Below, piece by piece: positions 9,547 through 19,992 of a DNA stretch of 64,000 nucleotides. The notes under the pieces were generated by a model. It worked only from the letters and a program-made list of their open reading frames with translations. It did not search any database and had not been told where the DNA came from. The position numbers were made by a program, and so were the translations under genes. The stretch is taken from assembly GCF_900148835.1 (NCBI RefSeq), contig NZ_FRYK01000002.1, positions 496,001-560,000 on the forward strand. The letters are read 5' to 3'. Within the stretch, counting starts at the first letter, position 1. Each line of letters starts with the position of its first letter. Source of the DNA: Flavobacterium cucumis (GTDB lineage: Bacteria > Bacteroidota > Bacteroidia > Flavobacteriales > Flavobacteriaceae).

Positions 9547-10896
9547 TTAAGCTACTGCTTTTCTATTTTTACCACTTTTCATCAAACCATCATAGTGTTT
9601 ATTCAATAAATAAGAATTTATTTGTTGAATAGTATCTATTGCAACTCCAACCATGATTAACAAAGAAGTACCTCCATAAAAATACCCCCAAGCACCTTGA
9701 ACACCTAACAAACTTACTGCAACAGCTGGGAACACAGCTATTAATGCAAGAAATAAGGACCCAGGAAATGTTATTAAGGACATTATCTTATCTAGGTAGT
9801 CTCCTGTTTCAACACCTGGCTTAACACCCGGTATGAAACCACCACTTCTCTTTAAATCATCAGCCATCTTATTTGTTGGTACAGTAATTGCGGTGTAAAA
9901 ATACGTAAAAATTACAATTAACAAAGCAAAAACAATATTATATACCAAACCAAATGGGTCGTTAAACATAGATGCTAAAGAAATTGCTCCTTCTGATTTT
10001 GATAAACCAGAAACAGCTGCTGGAATAAACATAATAGCTTGAGCAAAAATAATAGGCATAACCCCAGAAGCATTCAACTTCAAAGGAATAAACTGACGAT
10101 TATTGCCGCCTAACATATCTTGCTCAAAGTCACCCGAAACTGTACGTCTCGCGTACTGAACAGGGATCTTTCTTACAGCCATTACCAATAAGATACATGC
10201 TATAATAACCAAAAACCATAATATCAACTCAATAACAATCATCATAATACCACCATTTGACTGTGATGTCCTAGACGAAAACTCTTGAATAAAAGCTTGA
10301 GGCATTCTTGCAATAATACCAACCATGATCAACAAAGAAATACCATTTCCAATACCTTTATCAGTAATTTTTTCTCCTAACCACATTGCAAATATTGTAC
10401 CTGTAACTAAGATTAAAACCGAAGAAAATAAAAACGGAAATGAACCTGAACCTAAAAGAAAAGCTTCCCTAGGTAAAGTATTGTATAAATTGTAAATATA
10501 ACCAGGCCCTTGAACCAAAGTAATTACAATTGTTAACCATCTAGTAATTTGATTGATTTTTTTTCTACCACTTTCACCATCTTTTTGAAGCTTTTGTAAA
10601 TAAGGAACAGCTATCCCCATTAATTGAACAACAATAGATGCAGAAATATAAGGCATAATACCCAACGCAAATACAGAAGCTTGCGAAAAAGCACCTCCTG
10701 TAAATACATTGATTAACCATCCAATACCTTCATTAGTTTGGTTTGTAAGATTTGTCAATTTAGTAGCATCAATCCCCGGAAGGGTAACTTGTGCACCAAA
10801 ACGATACACTAATAACAACCCAAGAGTTAATAAAATACGATTTTTTAACTCTTCGATTTTCCAAACGTTGATGAATGAATCTATAAATTTCTTCAT
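9547..10896 (-). CDS. secY: Protein translocase subunit SecY
   Basis: SecY is the inner-membrane protein-conducting channel. The 449 residues contain about ten hydrophobic segments, the plug-region motif [20 protein letters not shown] near 67, and [12 protein letters not shown] near 350 (cytoplasmic loop contacting SecA and ribosome). It follows rplO by 12 bases within the operon, coupling its synthesis to ribosomal proteins. Confidence 0.98.
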   Translation of the reverse strand: MKKFIDSFINVWKIEELKNRILLTLGLLLVYRFGAQVTLPGIDATKLTNLTNQTNEGIGWLINVFTGGAFSQASVFALGIMPYISASIVVQLMGIAVPYLQKLQKDGESGRKKINQITRWLTIVITLVQGPGYIYNLYNTLPREAFLLGSGSFPFLFSSVLILVTGTIFAMWLGEKITDKGIGNGISLLIMVGIIARMPQAFIQEFSSRTSQSNGGIMMIVIELILWFLVIIACILLVMAVRKIPVQYARRTVSGDFEQDMLGGNNRQFIPLKLNASGVMPIIFAQAIMFIPAAVSGLSKSEGAISLASMFNDPFGLVYNIVFALLIVIFTYFYTAITVPTNKMADDLKRSGGFIPGVKPGVETGDYLDKIMSLITFPGSLFLALIAVFPAVAVSLLGVQGAWGYFYGGTSLLIMVGVAIDTIQQINSYLLNKHYDGLMKSGKNRKAVA

Positions 10897-10908
10897 TTTA
10901 CTAAAGGA

Positions 10909-11361
10909 TTATAAAGTTACAGCCTCGCCACCAGCTGCTTCAATTGCAGCTTTAGCTGATGCTGTAAATTTGTGAGCACTCACTTTAAGTTTTGTTTTTA
11001 GCTCACCTCTTCCTAAAATCTTTACTAAGCTATTTTTTGTAGCCAAACGCGTGTCAACAAATACAGAAAAATCAACTGTATCAGTTACAACACCATTATC
11101 TACTAATAATTGTAACGAATCAAGATTGATACCTTGATATTCTACTCTATTAATGTTCTTGAAACCAAACTTAGGAACACGTCTTTGAAGTGGCATTTGA
11201 CCACCCTCAAAACCAATTTTCTTAGAGTATCCAGAACGAGACTTTGCTCCTTTGTGACCACGTGCAGCAGTACCACCTTTACCAGAACCTTCTCCTCTAC
11301 CTACTCTTTTATTTTGGTTGTGTACTGAACCTTCAGCTGGTTGTAAGTTACTTAAATTCAT
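10909..11361 (-). CDS. rplO: 50S ribosomal protein L15
   Basis: L15 is a late-assembly 50S protein. The 150 residues start MNLSNLQPAEGSVHNQNKRV and have the extended glycine-rich basic N-terminus with GSGKGGTAARGHKGAKSRSG near 26. It lies between rpmD and secY. Confidence 0.98.
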   Translation of the reverse strand: MNLSNLQPAEGSVHNQNKRVGRGEGSGKGGTAARGHKGAKSRSGYSKKIGFEGGQMPLQRRVPKFGFKNINRVEYQGINLDSLQLLVDNGVVTDTVDFSVFVDTRLATKNSLVKILGRGELKTKLKVSAHKFTASAKAAIEAAGGEAVTL

Positions 11362-11373
11362 AACTGTATAGTG

Positions 11374-11556
11374 TTATTTAGTTTCTTCTACAGAAACTAA
11401 GTGTTTTACTTTATTTACCATTCCAAGGATAGCAGGATTTGCATCATGCTCAACAACTTGTCCCATTTTACGAAGACCTAAAGCTTCCAAAGTTCTCTTT
11501 TGATCAAGAGGACAATTGATTTTACTTCTTACTTGTTTTACTATTAATTTTGCCAT
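11374..11556 (-). CDS. rpmD: 50S ribosomal protein L30
   Basis: The 60-residue protein begins MAKLIVKQVRSKINCPLDQK and has the L30 core TLEALGLRKMGQVVEHDANP. Position between rpsE and rplO (13 and 12 base gaps) confirms the call. Confidence 0.96.
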   Translation of the reverse strand: MAKLIVKQVRSKINCPLDQKRTLEALGLRKMGQVVEHDANPAILGMVNKVKHLVSVEETK

Positions 11557-11569
11557 GATTTCCTGTTAA

Positions 11570-12094
11570 TTAACCTTTGAATACTTTTTCTAAAGATACT
11601 CCTCTTTGTTTAGCTACAGTAGCAGCACTTCTCATTTGTAATAAAGCATCAAAAGTTGCTTTTACCACATTGTGAGGGTTAGATGAACCTTGCGATTTAG
11701 ATAATACATCGTGAACACCTACAGATTCCAATACCGCACGAACAGCACCACCAGCAATAACCCCAGTACCGTGTGAAGCAGGCATTAAGAATACTCTAGC
11801 ACCACCAAATTTACCTTTTTGCTCATGAGGTACAGATTGTCCTTGAAGTGGAATTCTAACTAAATTTTTCTTTGCATCTTCCACTGCCTTAGCAATAGCT
11901 TCAGAAACATCTTTAGATTTTCCTAATCCATGACCAACTACACCGTTTTCATCACCAACTACTACGATAGCAGAAAAACCAAATGCTCTACCTCCTTTAG
12001 TAACTTTAGTAACACGATTTACACTCACCAAACGATCTTTTAATTCAAGACCTCCTGGTTTTACAATCTCTACGTTTTTATAATTATGATACAT
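11570..12094 (-). CDS. rpsE: 30S ribosomal protein S5
   Basis: S5 acts in decoding accuracy and mRNA unwinding at the entry channel. The 174 residues include the double-stranded RNA-binding fold with [20 protein letters not shown] near 22 and the C-terminal domain [20 protein letters not shown] near 117. It overlaps nothing and lies 6 bases after rplR. Confidence 0.98.
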   Translation of the reverse strand: MYHNYKNVEIVKPGGLELKDRLVSVNRVTKVTKGGRAFGFSAIVVVGDENGVVGHGLGKSKDVSEAIAKAVEDAKKNLVRIPLQGQSVPHEQKGKFGGARVFLMPASHGTGVIAGGAVRAVLESVGVHDVLSKSQGSSNPHNVVKATFDALLQMRSAATVAKQRGVSLEKVFKG

Positions 12095-12100
12095 AATTTC

Positions 12101-12451
12101 TTAGAATTTAAGTCCAGCTTCTCTAGCGCCTTCAGCTAATGATTTCACACGTCCATGATATAAATACCCACCTCTATCAAAAGAGATTGTTGAAATACCA
12201 GCCTTAAGTGCTTTTTCAGCAACTAATTTACCAACTGCTTTTGCAGTTTCAACAGCAGTTCCTTGAGCAACCCCTTTATCTCTCGATGAAGCAGCTACTA
12301 AAGTTGTACCGTTTACATCATCTATGATTTGAGCATAGATTTCTTTATTACTTCTGAACACAGAAAGTCTTGGTTGAGCAGCTGTTCCGCTTACAATCTT
12401 TCTGATTCTGAACTTAATTCTTTGTCTTCTTTCAGATTTCGTTAATGACAT
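12101..12451 (-). CDS. rplR: 50S ribosomal protein L18
   Basis: L18 binds 5S rRNA in the central protuberance. The 116 residues start [20 protein letters not shown] and end [20 protein letters not shown] plus EAGLKF, the conserved L18 C-terminus. Confidence 0.98.
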   Translation of the reverse strand: MSLTKSERRQRIKFRIRKIVSGTAAQPRLSVFRSNKEIYAQIIDDVNGTTLVAASSRDKGVAQGTAVETAKAVGKLVAEKALKAGISTISFDRGGYLYHGRVKSLAEGAREAGLKF

Positions 12452-12462
12452 AGTCTTAATTT

Positions 12463-13005
12463 TTAAGCTGATTTACCTGCTTTTCTTCTTAGTTCTTCTC
12501 CTACAAACTTAACTCCTTTTCCTTTATACGGCTCAGGTTTGCGGAAACCTCTGATCTTCGCAGCTACTTGACCTAATAATTGTTTGTCGAATGATGATAA
12601 TTTCACTATCGGATTTTTACCTTTTTCTGAAATAGTTTCTACTACTACTTCTTTTACAACTTCTAGTACTATATTGTGAGAAAATCCTAAAGCTAAATCA
12701 AGTTTTTGACCTTGATTAGATGCTCTATAACCTACACCCACTAGTTCTAATTGTTTTGTAAAGCCCTCAGAAACTCCAATAATCATATTATTGATTAATG
12801 AACGATAAAGTCCGTGTTTCGCTCTCTCATCTTTGTGATCTGATGAACGTTCAACGATAACTTGGTTATCTTCGATTTTTACGGTTACATCAGAAAATTC
12901 TTGAGTAAGCTCGCCTAATTTTCCTTTTACTGTAACTACAGCATCTTTAACCTCTACAGTTACTCCAGCTGGAATTGCAATTGGATTTTTACCTATTCTT
13001 GACAT
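12463..13005 (-). CDS. rplF: 50S ribosomal protein L6
   Basis: L6 sits near the factor-binding site by the sarcin-ricin loop. The 180 residues start [20 protein letters not shown] and end with the signature [20 protein letters not shown]. It is 15 bases after rpsH. Confidence 0.98.
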   Translation of the reverse strand: MSRIGKNPIAIPAGVTVEVKDAVVTVKGKLGELTQEFSDVTVKIEDNQVIVERSSDHKDERAKHGLYRSLINNMIIGVSEGFTKQLELVGVGYRASNQGQKLDLALGFSHNIVLEVVKEVVVETISEKGKNPIVKLSSFDKQLLGQVAAKIRGFRKPEPYKGKGVKFVGEELRRKAGKSA

Positions 13006-13020
13006 TGTCTCGTCTTTTTA

Positions 13021-13419
13021 TTAATATACGTAACAAATAACCTCGCCACCAACATTTAATTGCTTCGCTTGTTTTCCAGTCATCAATCCTTTTGATGTAG
13101 AAACAATAGCAATACCTAAACCATTCAAGATTCTTGGTAAGTCTGATGAACCAGCATATTTACGTAAACCTGGTTTACTAATTCTTTGGATATCTTTGAT
13201 TACAGACTCTTTCGTGTCTTTATCATATTTAAGTGCAATTTTAATTGTACCTTGTACGGTAGTGTCATCAAATTTGTAACTTAAGATATATCCTTGATCG
13301 AATAAAATCTTTGTGATTTCTTTCTTCATATTAGAAGCAGGAATTTCAACCACTTTGTGATTGGCTCTTACTGCATTTCTAACACGAGTTAGATAATCTG
13401 CAATTGGATCTGTATACAT
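13021..13419 (-). CDS. rpsH: 30S ribosomal protein S8
   Basis: S8 is a primary 16S-binding protein; in E. coli it also represses the spc operon. The 132 residues begin MYTDPIADYLTRVRNAVRAN and include VISTSKGLMTGKQAKQLNVG near the C-terminus. An unusually long 104-base gap precedes it, with a promoter-like sequence and a strong hairpin, so S8 and downstream genes may have extra transcription or feedback control. Confidence 0.98.
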   Translation of the reverse strand: MYTDPIADYLTRVRNAVRANHKVVEIPASNMKKEITKILFDQGYILSYKFDDTTVQGTIKIALKYDKDTKESVIKDIQRISKPGLRKYAGSSDLPRILNGLGIAIVSTSKGLMTGKQAKQLNVGGEVICYVY

Positions 13420-13443
13420 ATGTATAGATTTGCGGCTATGGTT

Positions 13444-13468
13444 TTCAATCCGCCCTCAGCGGATTGAA
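13444..13468 (-). promoter_or_regulatory. Hairpin in the rpsN-rpsH spacer
   Basis: A perfect 10-bp stem (13444-13453 with 13459-13468) around a 5-base loop is GC-rich for this genome. No T-run follows on the minus strand, so it is not a classical terminator. It lies 25 bases before the rpsH ATG and downstream of a candidate promoter, suggesting a leader structure. Confidence 0.5.
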
Positions 13469-13499
13469 CCTTTAACCAATTAAACTTATTTTTGGATTG

Positions 13500-13530
13500 C
13501 AAAAGTAATAACTTTTTTTGGAATTACCAA
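13500..13530 (-). promoter_or_regulatory. Candidate internal promoter before rpsH
   Basis: On the minus strand TTGG (13530-13527), 19 bases, then TACTTTTG (13507-13500). The -7 box matches TAnnTTTG exactly; the -33 box is one base off TTTG and overlaps the last codons of rpsN. Confidence 0.4.
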
Positions 13531-13793
13531 GATGCTTTTTTAACACCTGGAATTAATCCTTGATTTGCCATTTCACGGAATGTTACACGAGAAATACCAA
13601 ACTGACGCATATAACCTCTTGGTCTACCTGTTAATTTACAACGATTGTGCACTCTAACTGGACAAGAATTTTTTGGTAACTTTTGTAAACCTTCGAAATC
13701 ACCAGCTTCTTTTAAAGCTTTTCTTTTCTCAGCATACTTTTCTACTAATGCAATTCTTTTCACCTCACGGGCTTTCATTGATTCTTTAGCCAT
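13524..13793 (-). CDS. rpsN: 30S ribosomal protein S14 (long, zinc-free form)
   Basis: S14 assembles late in the 30S head. The 89 residues are the long form, starting [20 protein letters not shown] and ending [11 protein letters not shown]. The paired CxxC motifs of the short zinc-binding form are absent; only isolated Cys remain in [20 protein letters not shown]. It is 3 bases after rplE. Confidence 0.97.
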   Translation of the reverse strand: MAKESMKAREVKRIALVEKYAEKRKALKEAGDFEGLQKLPKNSCPVRVHNRCKLTGRPRGYMRQFGISRVTFREMANQGLIPGVKKASW

Positions 13794-13796
13794 GTC

Positions 13797-14348
13797 TTAA
13801 TTCTTTTTAAAAGGTAATCCTAATTCCGCTAATAATGCTTTTGCTTCTTTATCAGTTTCAGCCGAAGTTACAAAAGTAATATCAAAACCAGCAATTTTAT
13901 TTACTTTATCAATATCAATTTCTGGGAAAATGATTTGTTCTAACACTCCTAAATTGTAGTTTCCTCTACCATCAAATCCAGTTGATTTGATTCCGCTGAA
14001 GTCTCTAACACGTGGTAAAGATGAAGTAATCAATCTATCTAAGAATTCATACATTCTTTCTCCGCGTAAGGTTACTTTAGCACCAATTGGCATACCTTTT
14101 CTTAATTTGAAAGACGCAACGTCTTTTTTAGAAATAGTAGCAACTGCTTTTTGCCCAGTAATTTTTGTTAATTCTTCAACAGCGTAATCTACTAATTTTT
14201 TATCAGATACAGCTGCACCAACTCCACGGCTTACAACAATTTTTTCAAGTTTAGGAACTTGCATTACATTTTTGTAACCGAACTCTTCTGTAAGAGCAGC
14301 AATAACTCTACCCTTATATTCTTCTTTTAGTCTAGGAATATATGCCAT
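13797..14348 (-). CDS. rplE: 50S ribosomal protein L5
   Basis: L5 carries 5S rRNA and contacts P-site tRNA. The 183 residues include [20 protein letters not shown] near 98 and [20 protein letters not shown] near 117, conserved L5 segments. It is 2 bases after rplX. Confidence 0.98.
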   Translation of the reverse strand: MAYIPRLKEEYKGRVIAALTEEFGYKNVMQVPKLEKIVVSRGVGAAVSDKKLVDYAVEELTKITGQKAVATISKKDVASFKLRKGMPIGAKVTLRGERMYEFLDRLITSSLPRVRDFSGIKSTGFDGRGNYNLGVLEQIIFPEIDIDKVNKIAGFDITFVTSAETDKEAKALLAELGLPFKKN

Positions 14349-14350
14349 AA

Positions 14351-14665
14351 CTATAGTACTTGATTAGATTTTTTTGAAAATCTCACTTTCTTATCTCCTT
14401 CTTGCTTGAAACCAACTTTAGTCACTTCTTTTGACTTAGGATCAATTAAAGACAAGTTAGACACATGAATAGGAGCTTCTTTCTTAACGATTCCTCCTTG
14501 AGGGTTTTTAGCACTTGGTTTTGTATGTTTCGAAACCATGTTAACTCCTTCAACAACCGCTTTGTTTTTCTCACGAAGAACTCTAAGAACTTTACCTTCA
14601 GAACCTTTGTGGTCTCCAGCAATAACTCTTACGATATCTCCTGATTTAATTTTTAGCTTTATCAT
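14351..14665 (-). CDS. rplX: 50S ribosomal protein L24
   Basis: L24 initiates 50S assembly. The 104 residues start [20 protein letters not shown] and contain the KOW motif region with [20 protein letters not shown]. It lies between rplN and rplE. Confidence 0.98.
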   Translation of the reverse strand: MIKLKIKSGDIVRVIAGDHKGSEGKVLRVLREKNKAVVEGVNMVSKHTKPSAKNPQGGIVKKEAPIHVSNLSLIDPKSKEVTKVGFKQEGDKKVRFSKKSNQVL

Positions 14666-14676
14666 TTGTATAAGAA

Positions 14677-15045
14677 TTAAAGCACTTCAGGTGCTAATGA
14701 TACAATTTTCATGAATTGTTTTTCACGAAGTTCTCTGGCAACCGGACCAAAAACACGAGTTCCTCTCATTTCTCCTGCAGCGTTTAACAATACACATGCG
14801 TTATCGTCAAAACGGATGTAAGATCCATCAGCTCTTCTCACTTCTTTTTTGGTACGTACAACTACTGCAGTTGATACCGCTCCTTTTTTAACGTTTCCGT
14901 TTGGAGTTGCATCTTTAATTGAAACTACAATTTTGTCACCAACAGAGGCATAACGACGTTTCGTTCCTCCTAAAACACGGATCGTAAGAACTTCTTTCGC
15001 TCCTGTGTTATCTGCTACTTTTAATCTTGACTCTTGTTGTACCAT
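14677..15045 (-). CDS. rplN: 50S ribosomal protein L14
   Basis: L14 forms intersubunit bridges and binds the silencing factor RsfS. The 122 residues start [20 protein letters not shown] and have the signature [20 protein letters not shown] near 87. It is 2 bases after rpsQ. Confidence 0.98.
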
Positions 15046-15047
15046 AA

Positions 15048-15305
15048 TTACTTCGCTCTTTCAATGATTTCAACTAATCTCCAACACTTAGATTTACTCA
15101 ATGGACGTGTCTCCATAATTCTTACAGTATCTCCAATGTTACAATCGTTTGTTTCGTCGTGCGCTACATATTTCTTAGTTTTCAACACGAACTTACCGTA
15201 TAATGGGTGTTTCACTTTTGTAGTTTGTGACACAACAATAGATTTCTCCATTTTGTTTGAAGTCACCACACCAATTCTCTCTTTTCTTAAATTTCTTTTT
15301 TCCAT
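15048..15305 (-). CDS. rpsQ: 30S ribosomal protein S17
   Basis: S17 is a primary 16S-binding OB-fold protein. The 85 residues start [20 protein letters not shown] and contain [20 protein letters not shown], the S17 signature. It is 18 bases after rpmC. Confidence 0.98.
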   Translation of the reverse strand: MEKRNLRKERIGVVTSNKMEKSIVVSQTTKVKHPLYGKFVLKTKKYVAHDETNDCNIGDTVRIMETRPLSKSKCWRLVEIIERAK

Positions 15306-15323
15306 CTTTCAGCTAGTGTACAA

Positions 15324-15515
15324 TTATTGTAACTCTCTTTTAGTTAACTCTGTGTGTAATCTCGCAACTGATCTCCTTAAAGTTCTTAACTGAAGAGGAT
15401 TTTGAATTGGAGATATTGCATGAGCATTTTTTAGGTCGGTATACGTTTTCTTTAACTGACTAAGTTGTTCTTGTAACTCAGCTGCAGATAGATTTTTAAT
15501 TTCTGATTGTTTCAT
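15324..15515 (-). CDS. rpmC: 50S ribosomal protein L29
   Basis: L29 lies at the tunnel exit and helps bind trigger factor and SRP. The 63 residues start MKQSEIKNLSAAELQEQLSQ and contain NPLQLRTLRRSVARLHTELT, typical for L29. Confidence 0.97.
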   Translation of the reverse strand: MKQSEIKNLSAAELQEQLSQLKKTYTDLKNAHAISPIQNPLQLRTLRRSVARLHTELTKRELQ

Positions 15516-15527
15516 AATAAATTTTGA

Positions 15528-15947
15528 TTATGCTTCGAAATCTCTAGCAACGATAAACTTAGTTTTAACAGGAAGTTTTTGAGCTGCTAAGCGTAATGCT
15601 TCTTTAGCAACTGATAGAGGCACGCCTCCAACTTCAAACATAATTTTACCAGGTTTAACAACTGCAGCCCAATATTCAACTGCACCTTTACCTTTACCCA
15701 TACGTACTTCTAATGGTTTCTTTGTAATAGGCTTATCTGGAAATATTTTGATCCATAATTGACCCTCTCTTTTCATGAAACGTGTTGCTGCAATACGAGC
15801 TGCTTCAATTTGACGAGAAGTAATAAATGAAGAATCTAAAGATTTAATACCAAACATTCCATTTGAAAGCTCGTGTCCTCTTTGAGAAACGCCTTTCATT
15901 CTACCTTTCTGTACCTTACGGTATTTTGTTCTTTTAGGCTGTAACAT
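15528..15947 (-). CDS. rplP: 50S ribosomal protein L16
   Basis: L16 shapes the A-site tRNA pocket on 23S rRNA. The 139 residues start [20 protein letters not shown] and include the signature [20 protein letters not shown] near 82. It lies between rpsC and rpmC. Confidence 0.98.
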   Translation of the reverse strand: MLQPKRTKYRKVQKGRMKGVSQRGHELSNGMFGIKSLDSSFITSRQIEAARIAATRFMKREGQLWIKIFPDKPITKKPLEVRMGKGKGAVEYWAAVVKPGKIMFEVGGVPLSVAKEALRLAAQKLPVKTKFIVARDFEA

Positions 15948-15966
15948 TTTTCTTTAGTTTAAATAA

Positions 15967-16698
15967 TTACTTTCTTTTGCGTGCGTTTGGTTTACCATCT
16001 CTCTTAGGAGCAGAAGATCCTGAAGGTTTAGACTTTTGTTTGTCCATTCCTACTAACGGAGAAAGATCTCTTTTTCCATAAACCTCACCTTTCATTATCC
16101 ACACTTTGATACCCATTCTACCATAAGTAGTATGCGCTTCACCTAATGAATAATCAATATCAGCTCTGAAAGTTGACAATGGAATTCTTCCTTCTTTGAA
16201 GTTTTCTGAACGAGCCATTTCAGCTCCATTCAAACGACCAGAAATTTGCACTTTAATACCTTCTGCGTTCATACGCATTGCAGCAGCAATAGCCATTTTG
16301 ATTGCACGTCTGTATGAAATTCTACTTTCAATTTGACGAGCGATACTTGTAGCTACTAAATAAGCATCTAATTCAGGTCTTTTAATTTCAAAGATGTTGA
16401 TTTGAACTTCTTTGTCAGTAATTTTCTTAAGTTCTTCTTTTAACTTGTCTACCTCTTGACCACCTTTTCCGATAATGATACCAGGTCTAGCAGTAGTGAT
16501 AGTAACGGTTACAAGTTTTAAAGTTCTCTCGATAATTATTTTAGATACACTAGCTTTAGATAAACGTGCATGGATATACTTACGGATTTTAGCATCTTCA
16601 GCGATTTTATCACCGTAGTCATTTCCTCCATACCAGTTTGAGTCCCATCCTCTGATGATACCAAGTCTATTTCCGATTGGATTTGTCTTTTGTCCCAT
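15967..16698 (-). CDS. rpsC: 30S ribosomal protein S3
   Basis: S3 forms part of the mRNA entry helicase. The 243 residues have an N-terminal KH domain ([20 protein letters not shown] near 74) and a C-terminal S3 domain ([20 protein letters not shown] near 172). A basic tail ends KPNARKRK. It is 8 bases after rplV. Confidence 0.98.
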   Translation of the reverse strand: MGQKTNPIGNRLGIIRGWDSNWYGGNDYGDKIAEDAKIRKYIHARLSKASVSKIIIERTLKLVTVTITTARPGIIIGKGGQEVDKLKEELKKITDKEVQINIFEIKRPELDAYLVATSIARQIESRISYRRAIKMAIAAAMRMNAEGIKVQISGRLNGAEMARSENFKEGRIPLSTFRADIDYSLGEAHTTYGRMGIKVWIMKGEVYGKRDLSPLVGMDKQKSKPSGSSAPKRDGKPNARKRK

Positions 16699-16706
16699 AC
16701 TGTTTA

Positions 16707-17117
16707 TTAATTGCTTTGTGTGTTATTATTTGATCCTAACACGATTGTTACGTGGTTAGAACGCTTTCTAATTCTGTGTGCACGACCTTGTGGAGCTGGA
16801 CGAAGTCTTTTTAACATCATACCACCATCTACTGTAATCGTTTTTACAAATAAGCCTGCTTCTTCTAAATTAGCATCTTCGTTTTTCTGTACATAATTAT
16901 TTATGGCAGATAATAACAATTTCTCTAATTTTCTTGAAGCTTCTTTTTGACTAAATCTTAATATATTAAGAGCTAATTCAACTTTCTGACCTCTTACTAA
17001 ATCTGCTACTAAACGCATTTTTCTAGGTGAAGTTGGACAGTTATTTAATTTAGCAAAAGCAACTTGTTTTTTTGCTTCCTTAGTCTGCTCTGCTCTTTCT
17101 CTTTTACGAACTCCCAT
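16707..17117 (-). CDS. rplV: 50S ribosomal protein L22
   Basis: L22 lines the exit-tunnel constriction, where macrolide resistance changes occur. The 136 residues include the core [20 protein letters not shown] and the tunnel hairpin region [20 protein letters not shown] near 98. A 20-residue Lys/Glu-rich N-terminal extension precedes the core. Confidence 0.97.
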   Translation of the reverse strand: MGVRKRERAEQTKEAKKQVAFAKLNNCPTSPRKMRLVADLVRGQKVELALNILRFSQKEASRKLEKLLLSAINNYVQKNEDANLEEAGLFVKTITVDGGMMLKRLRPAPQGRAHRIRKRSNHVTIVLGSNNNTQSN

Positions 17118-17126
17118 AGCTTCCTA

Positions 17127-17405
17127 TTATTTTTTACCTTTATTTTTAGCCCCAGCATGACCTCTAAAAGATCTTGTTGGTGAAAACTCTCCTAATTTGT
17201 GTCCTACCATGTTCTCAGTTACATAAACTGGAACAAATTGACGACCATTGTGAACTGCGATAGTTTGCCCAACAAAATCAGGAGTAATCATTGATGCTCT
17301 TGACCAAGTCTTAACAACACCTTTATTACCTCCTGCGATATTTTCTTGAACTTTCTTCTCTAATTTATAGTGTACGAATGGTCCTTTTTTTAATGAACGT
17401 GCCAT
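17127..17405 (-). CDS. rpsS: 30S ribosomal protein S19
   Basis: S19 pairs with S13 in the 30S head. The 92 residues start [20 protein letters not shown] and contain [19 protein letters not shown], the S19 signature. Confidence 0.98.
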   Translation of the reverse strand: MARSLKKGPFVHYKLEKKVQENIAGGNKGVVKTWSRASMITPDFVGQTIAVHNGRQFVPVYVTENMVGHKLGEFSPTRSFRGHAGAKNKGKK

Positions 17406-17415
17406 GTCTATCTAA

Positions 17416-18240
17416 TTATTTCTTTCTACGTTCTACAATATACTTATTACTCGGGTTAACTTTAGAACGAGTTCTATAACCTTTAGCAGGTAAACCTTTT
17501 CTTGAACGTGGGTGACCTCCAGATGAACGTCCTTCTCCACCTCCCATTGGGTGATCAACTGGGTTCATTGCTACTGGTCTTGTTCTAGGTCTTCTACCTA
17601 ACCATCTTGATCTACCAGCTTTACCTGATACGATTAATTGGTGGTCTGAGTTAGAAACAGCTCCAATTGTAGCCATACATGTCAACAAGATCAATCTTGT
17701 TTCTCCAGAAGGCATTTTAATTGTTGCATATTTTCCATCTCTAGCCATCAACTGAGCAAAAGTTCCTGCCGAACGAGCGATTACAGCTCCTTGACCTGGT
17801 CTTAATTCGATACACGAAATAACAGTTCCTAGAGGAATTTTACTTAAAGGCATAGCATTTCCAATTTCCGGAGATGCTTCTTCACCAGAAACTACGGTTT
17901 GTCCAACTTGTAATCCATTTTGAGCTATGATGTAAGTTTTAGCTCCATCTGCATAGTACAATAACGAAATAAAAGCGGAACGATTTGGATCATACTCGAT
18001 TGTTTTTACTGTAGCCGGAATACCAACTTTAGTTCTTTTAAAATCAATGATACGATACTTTTGTTTGTGACCACCGCCTGTATAACGCATGGTCATTTTT
18101 CCTTGACTATTTCTACCTCCAGAGTTTTTTTTCGGTGCGATCAAAGAACGCTCCGGCTTATCAGTTGTAATAGTGTCAAAGCTATTAACAACTCTAAATC
18201 GCTGACCCGGGGTAATAGGTTTTAATTTTCTAACTGACAT
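17416..18240 (-). CDS. rplB: 50S ribosomal protein L2
   Basis: L2 is required for subunit association and peptidyl transfer. The 274 residues contain the C-terminal signature [20 protein letters not shown] near 223, including the conserved catalytic-region His. It lies between rplW and rpsS. Confidence 0.98.
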   Translation of the reverse strand: MSVRKLKPITPGQRFRVVNSFDTITTDKPERSLIAPKKNSGGRNSQGKMTMRYTGGGHKQKYRIIDFKRTKVGIPATVKTIEYDPNRSAFISLLYYADGAKTYIIAQNGLQVGQTVVSGEEASPEIGNAMPLSKIPLGTVISCIELRPGQGAVIARSAGTFAQLMARDGKYATIKMPSGETRLILLTCMATIGAVSNSDHQLIVSGKAGRSRWLGRRPRTRPVAMNPVDHPMGGGEGRSSGGHPRSRKGLPAKGYRTRSKVNPSNKYIVERRKK

Positions 18241-18246
18241 TTTCTA

Positions 18247-18537
18247 TTAGATATTAGTATAAAAATCTATTGTTTCTCCCTCTTGAACTTGAACAACTGC
18301 TTTCTTGTAAGCATTTGTTTTTCCACTGATTAAACCACTTTTAGTATATTTAACACTTCTATCAGCTCTGTAGTTCATAGTATTAACTGCAACAACATTC
18401 ACACCAAAAGTAGCTTCAATAGCATTTTTGATTTGAATTTTATTAGCAGTTTTTGCAACTACAAAACCAAAACGGTTAAAAATTTCACCATCTTTAGTTA
18501 TTTTCTCAGTTATAATAGGCTTAATTATGATGCTCAT
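18247..18537 (-). CDS. rplW: 50S ribosomal protein L23
   Basis: L23 is the exit-site docking point for trigger factor and SRP. The 96 residues start MSIIIKPIITEKITKDGEIF and carry FVVAKTANKIQIKNAIEATF, the conserved L23 core. Confidence 0.97.
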   Translation of the reverse strand: MSIIIKPIITEKITKDGEIFNRFGFVVAKTANKIQIKNAIEATFGVNVVAVNTMNYRADRSVKYTKSGLISGKTNAYKKAVVQVQEGETIDFYTNI

Positions 18538-18544
18538 AATCTTA

Positions 18545-19174
18545 TTATTTACTTAAATTAGCTTCAATTCCATCTACAGCACCTTCTAAAAGAACCAAAC
18601 TTTTTGCATTTAAAATTGCATAAGTACTTAATTCTGAAGTGGTTACAACGCTAGACGCCTTTAAATTGCGTGACGACAAATATACGTTTTTATTTGTATC
18701 GCCCAACACAAATAAAGATTTTTTATTCTCTAACCCTAAAGCTTTCAATACGTTAATGAAATTTTTAGTGTTTGGTGTTTCAAATGTAAAATCTTCAACT
18801 ACCACTAAATTTGACTCATTTACTTTTAAAGATAATGCTGATTTACGAGCTAATCTTTTTAAGTTTTTGTTCAATTTAAATGAATAGCTTCTTGGTCTTG
18901 GTCCAAAAACTGTACCCCCACCTTTAAACAATGGATTTTTAGCAGATCCAGCACGAGCCGTACCTGTCCCTTTTTGCTTTTTAATTTTACGAGTACTACC
19001 CGCAACCTCAGCTCTCTCTTTTGCTTTGTGAGTACCTTGTCTTTGATTAGCCAAATATTGCTTTACATCTAAGTAAACAGCATGTTTATTAGGCTCAATT
19101 GCGAAAACTGAATCAGAAAGTTGAACTTTTCTCCCAGTTTCTTTTCCGTTGATATCTAAAACTTTTACTTCCAT
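18545..19174 (-). CDS. rplD: 50S ribosomal protein L4
   Basis: L4 reaches into the exit tunnel and in E. coli represses the S10 operon. The 209 residues contain the loop RKIKKQKGTGTARAGSAKNP near 62 and GGTVFGPRPRSYSFKLNK near 90. Its ATG overlaps the rplC stop by one base (TAATG), so translation is probably coupled. Confidence 0.98.
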   Translation of the reverse strand: MEVKVLDINGKETGRKVQLSDSVFAIEPNKHAVYLDVKQYLANQRQGTHKAKERAEVAGSTRKIKKQKGTGTARAGSAKNPLFKGGGTVFGPRPRSYSFKLNKNLKRLARKSALSLKVNESNLVVVEDFTFETPNTKNFINVLKALGLENKKSLFVLGDTNKNVYLSSRNLKASSVVTTSELSTYAILNAKSLVLLEGAVDGIEANLSK

Positions 19175-19791
19175 TACTTCTGAATGATTACATAAGAGTT
19201 TTTATGACCAGGAACACAACCTTTTACTACTAAAAGATTTTTCTCACCAACCACCTTTAAAACTCTAAGGTTTTGTACTGTTACATTTTCTCCTCCAGTT
19301 CTTCCAGCCATACGCATTCCCTTGAATACTCTTGATGGATAAGACGAAGCTCCTACAGAACCAGGCGCTCTCAAACGATTATGCTGACCATGCGTAGCCT
19401 GTCCAACACCTCCAAAACCATGACGTTTTACAACCCCTTGGAATCCTTTTCCTTTTGATACACCAACAACATCAACAAATTCACCTTCAGCGAATAAGTC
19501 AACAGCGATTACATCGCCTAATTTGTACTCCTCTTCAAAACCTTTGAATTCAACGACTTTTTTCTTCGCAGCTGTTCCCGCTTTTTTAAAGTGACCTAAC
19601 TCAGCTTTAATTGAACGCTTTTCAGCTTTGTCATCGAAACCTAACTGAATAGCAGAATATCCGTCTACTTCATTGGTTCTGACTTGGGTAACAACGCATG
19701 GACCACACTCGATAACTGTACAAGGAATATTTTTCCCGTTCTCATCAAAGATGCTAGTCATGCCAATTTTTCTTCCGATTAACCCAGACAT
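19174..19791 (-). CDS. rplC: 50S ribosomal protein L3
   Basis: L3 initiates 50S assembly near the peptidyl-transferase centre. The 205 residues start [20 protein letters not shown] and include [20 protein letters not shown] near 111 and the loop Gln in [17 protein letters not shown] (methylation site in E. coli). It is the first gene of a transcription unit separate from rpsJ, with its own promoter. Confidence 0.98.
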   Translation of the reverse strand: MSGLIGRKIGMTSIFDENGKNIPCTVIECGPCVVTQVRTNEVDGYSAIQLGFDDKAEKRSIKAELGHFKKAGTAAKKKVVEFKGFEEEYKLGDVIAVDLFAEGEFVDVVGVSKGKGFQGVVKRHGFGGVGQATHGQHNRLRAPGSVGASSYPSRVFKGMRMAGRTGGENVTVQNLRVLKVVGEKNLLVVKGCVPGHKNSYVIIQK

Positions 19792-19863
19792 ATTAAACTA
19801 ATTATTAATTAAACTCTTATTTATAATACAAATAGTATTCGCACACTACTCATTTTGAGGGTG

Positions 19864-19896
19864 CAAATATATAAATTATTTTTTAATTATCGCAAA
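19864..19896 (-). promoter_or_regulatory. Promoter of the rplC-rplQ operon
   Basis: On the minus strand TTTG (19896-19893), a 21-base spacer, then TATATTTG (19871-19864) followed by C. Both elements match the Bacteroidota consensus exactly. It lies 73 bases before the rplC ATG and downstream of the rpsJ terminator. Confidence 0.7.
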
Positions 19897-19959
19897 AATA
19901 AATAGTTAAGCAAAATTTACTCAAAAAAAGAGATTTTACTAACTCAAAATGATAAGAAA

Positions 19960-19992
19960 AAAAACCGTAATGCTTTCACATTAACGGTTTTT
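19960..19992 (-). terminator. Terminator of the rpsL-rpsG-fusA-rpsJ operon
   Basis: On the minus strand an 11-bp stem with one bulged base closes a 6-base loop and runs straight into a T-rich tract (eight T). A second small hairpin (cattgc with gcaatg, 20002-20019) lies between it and the rpsJ stop. Confidence 0.8.
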
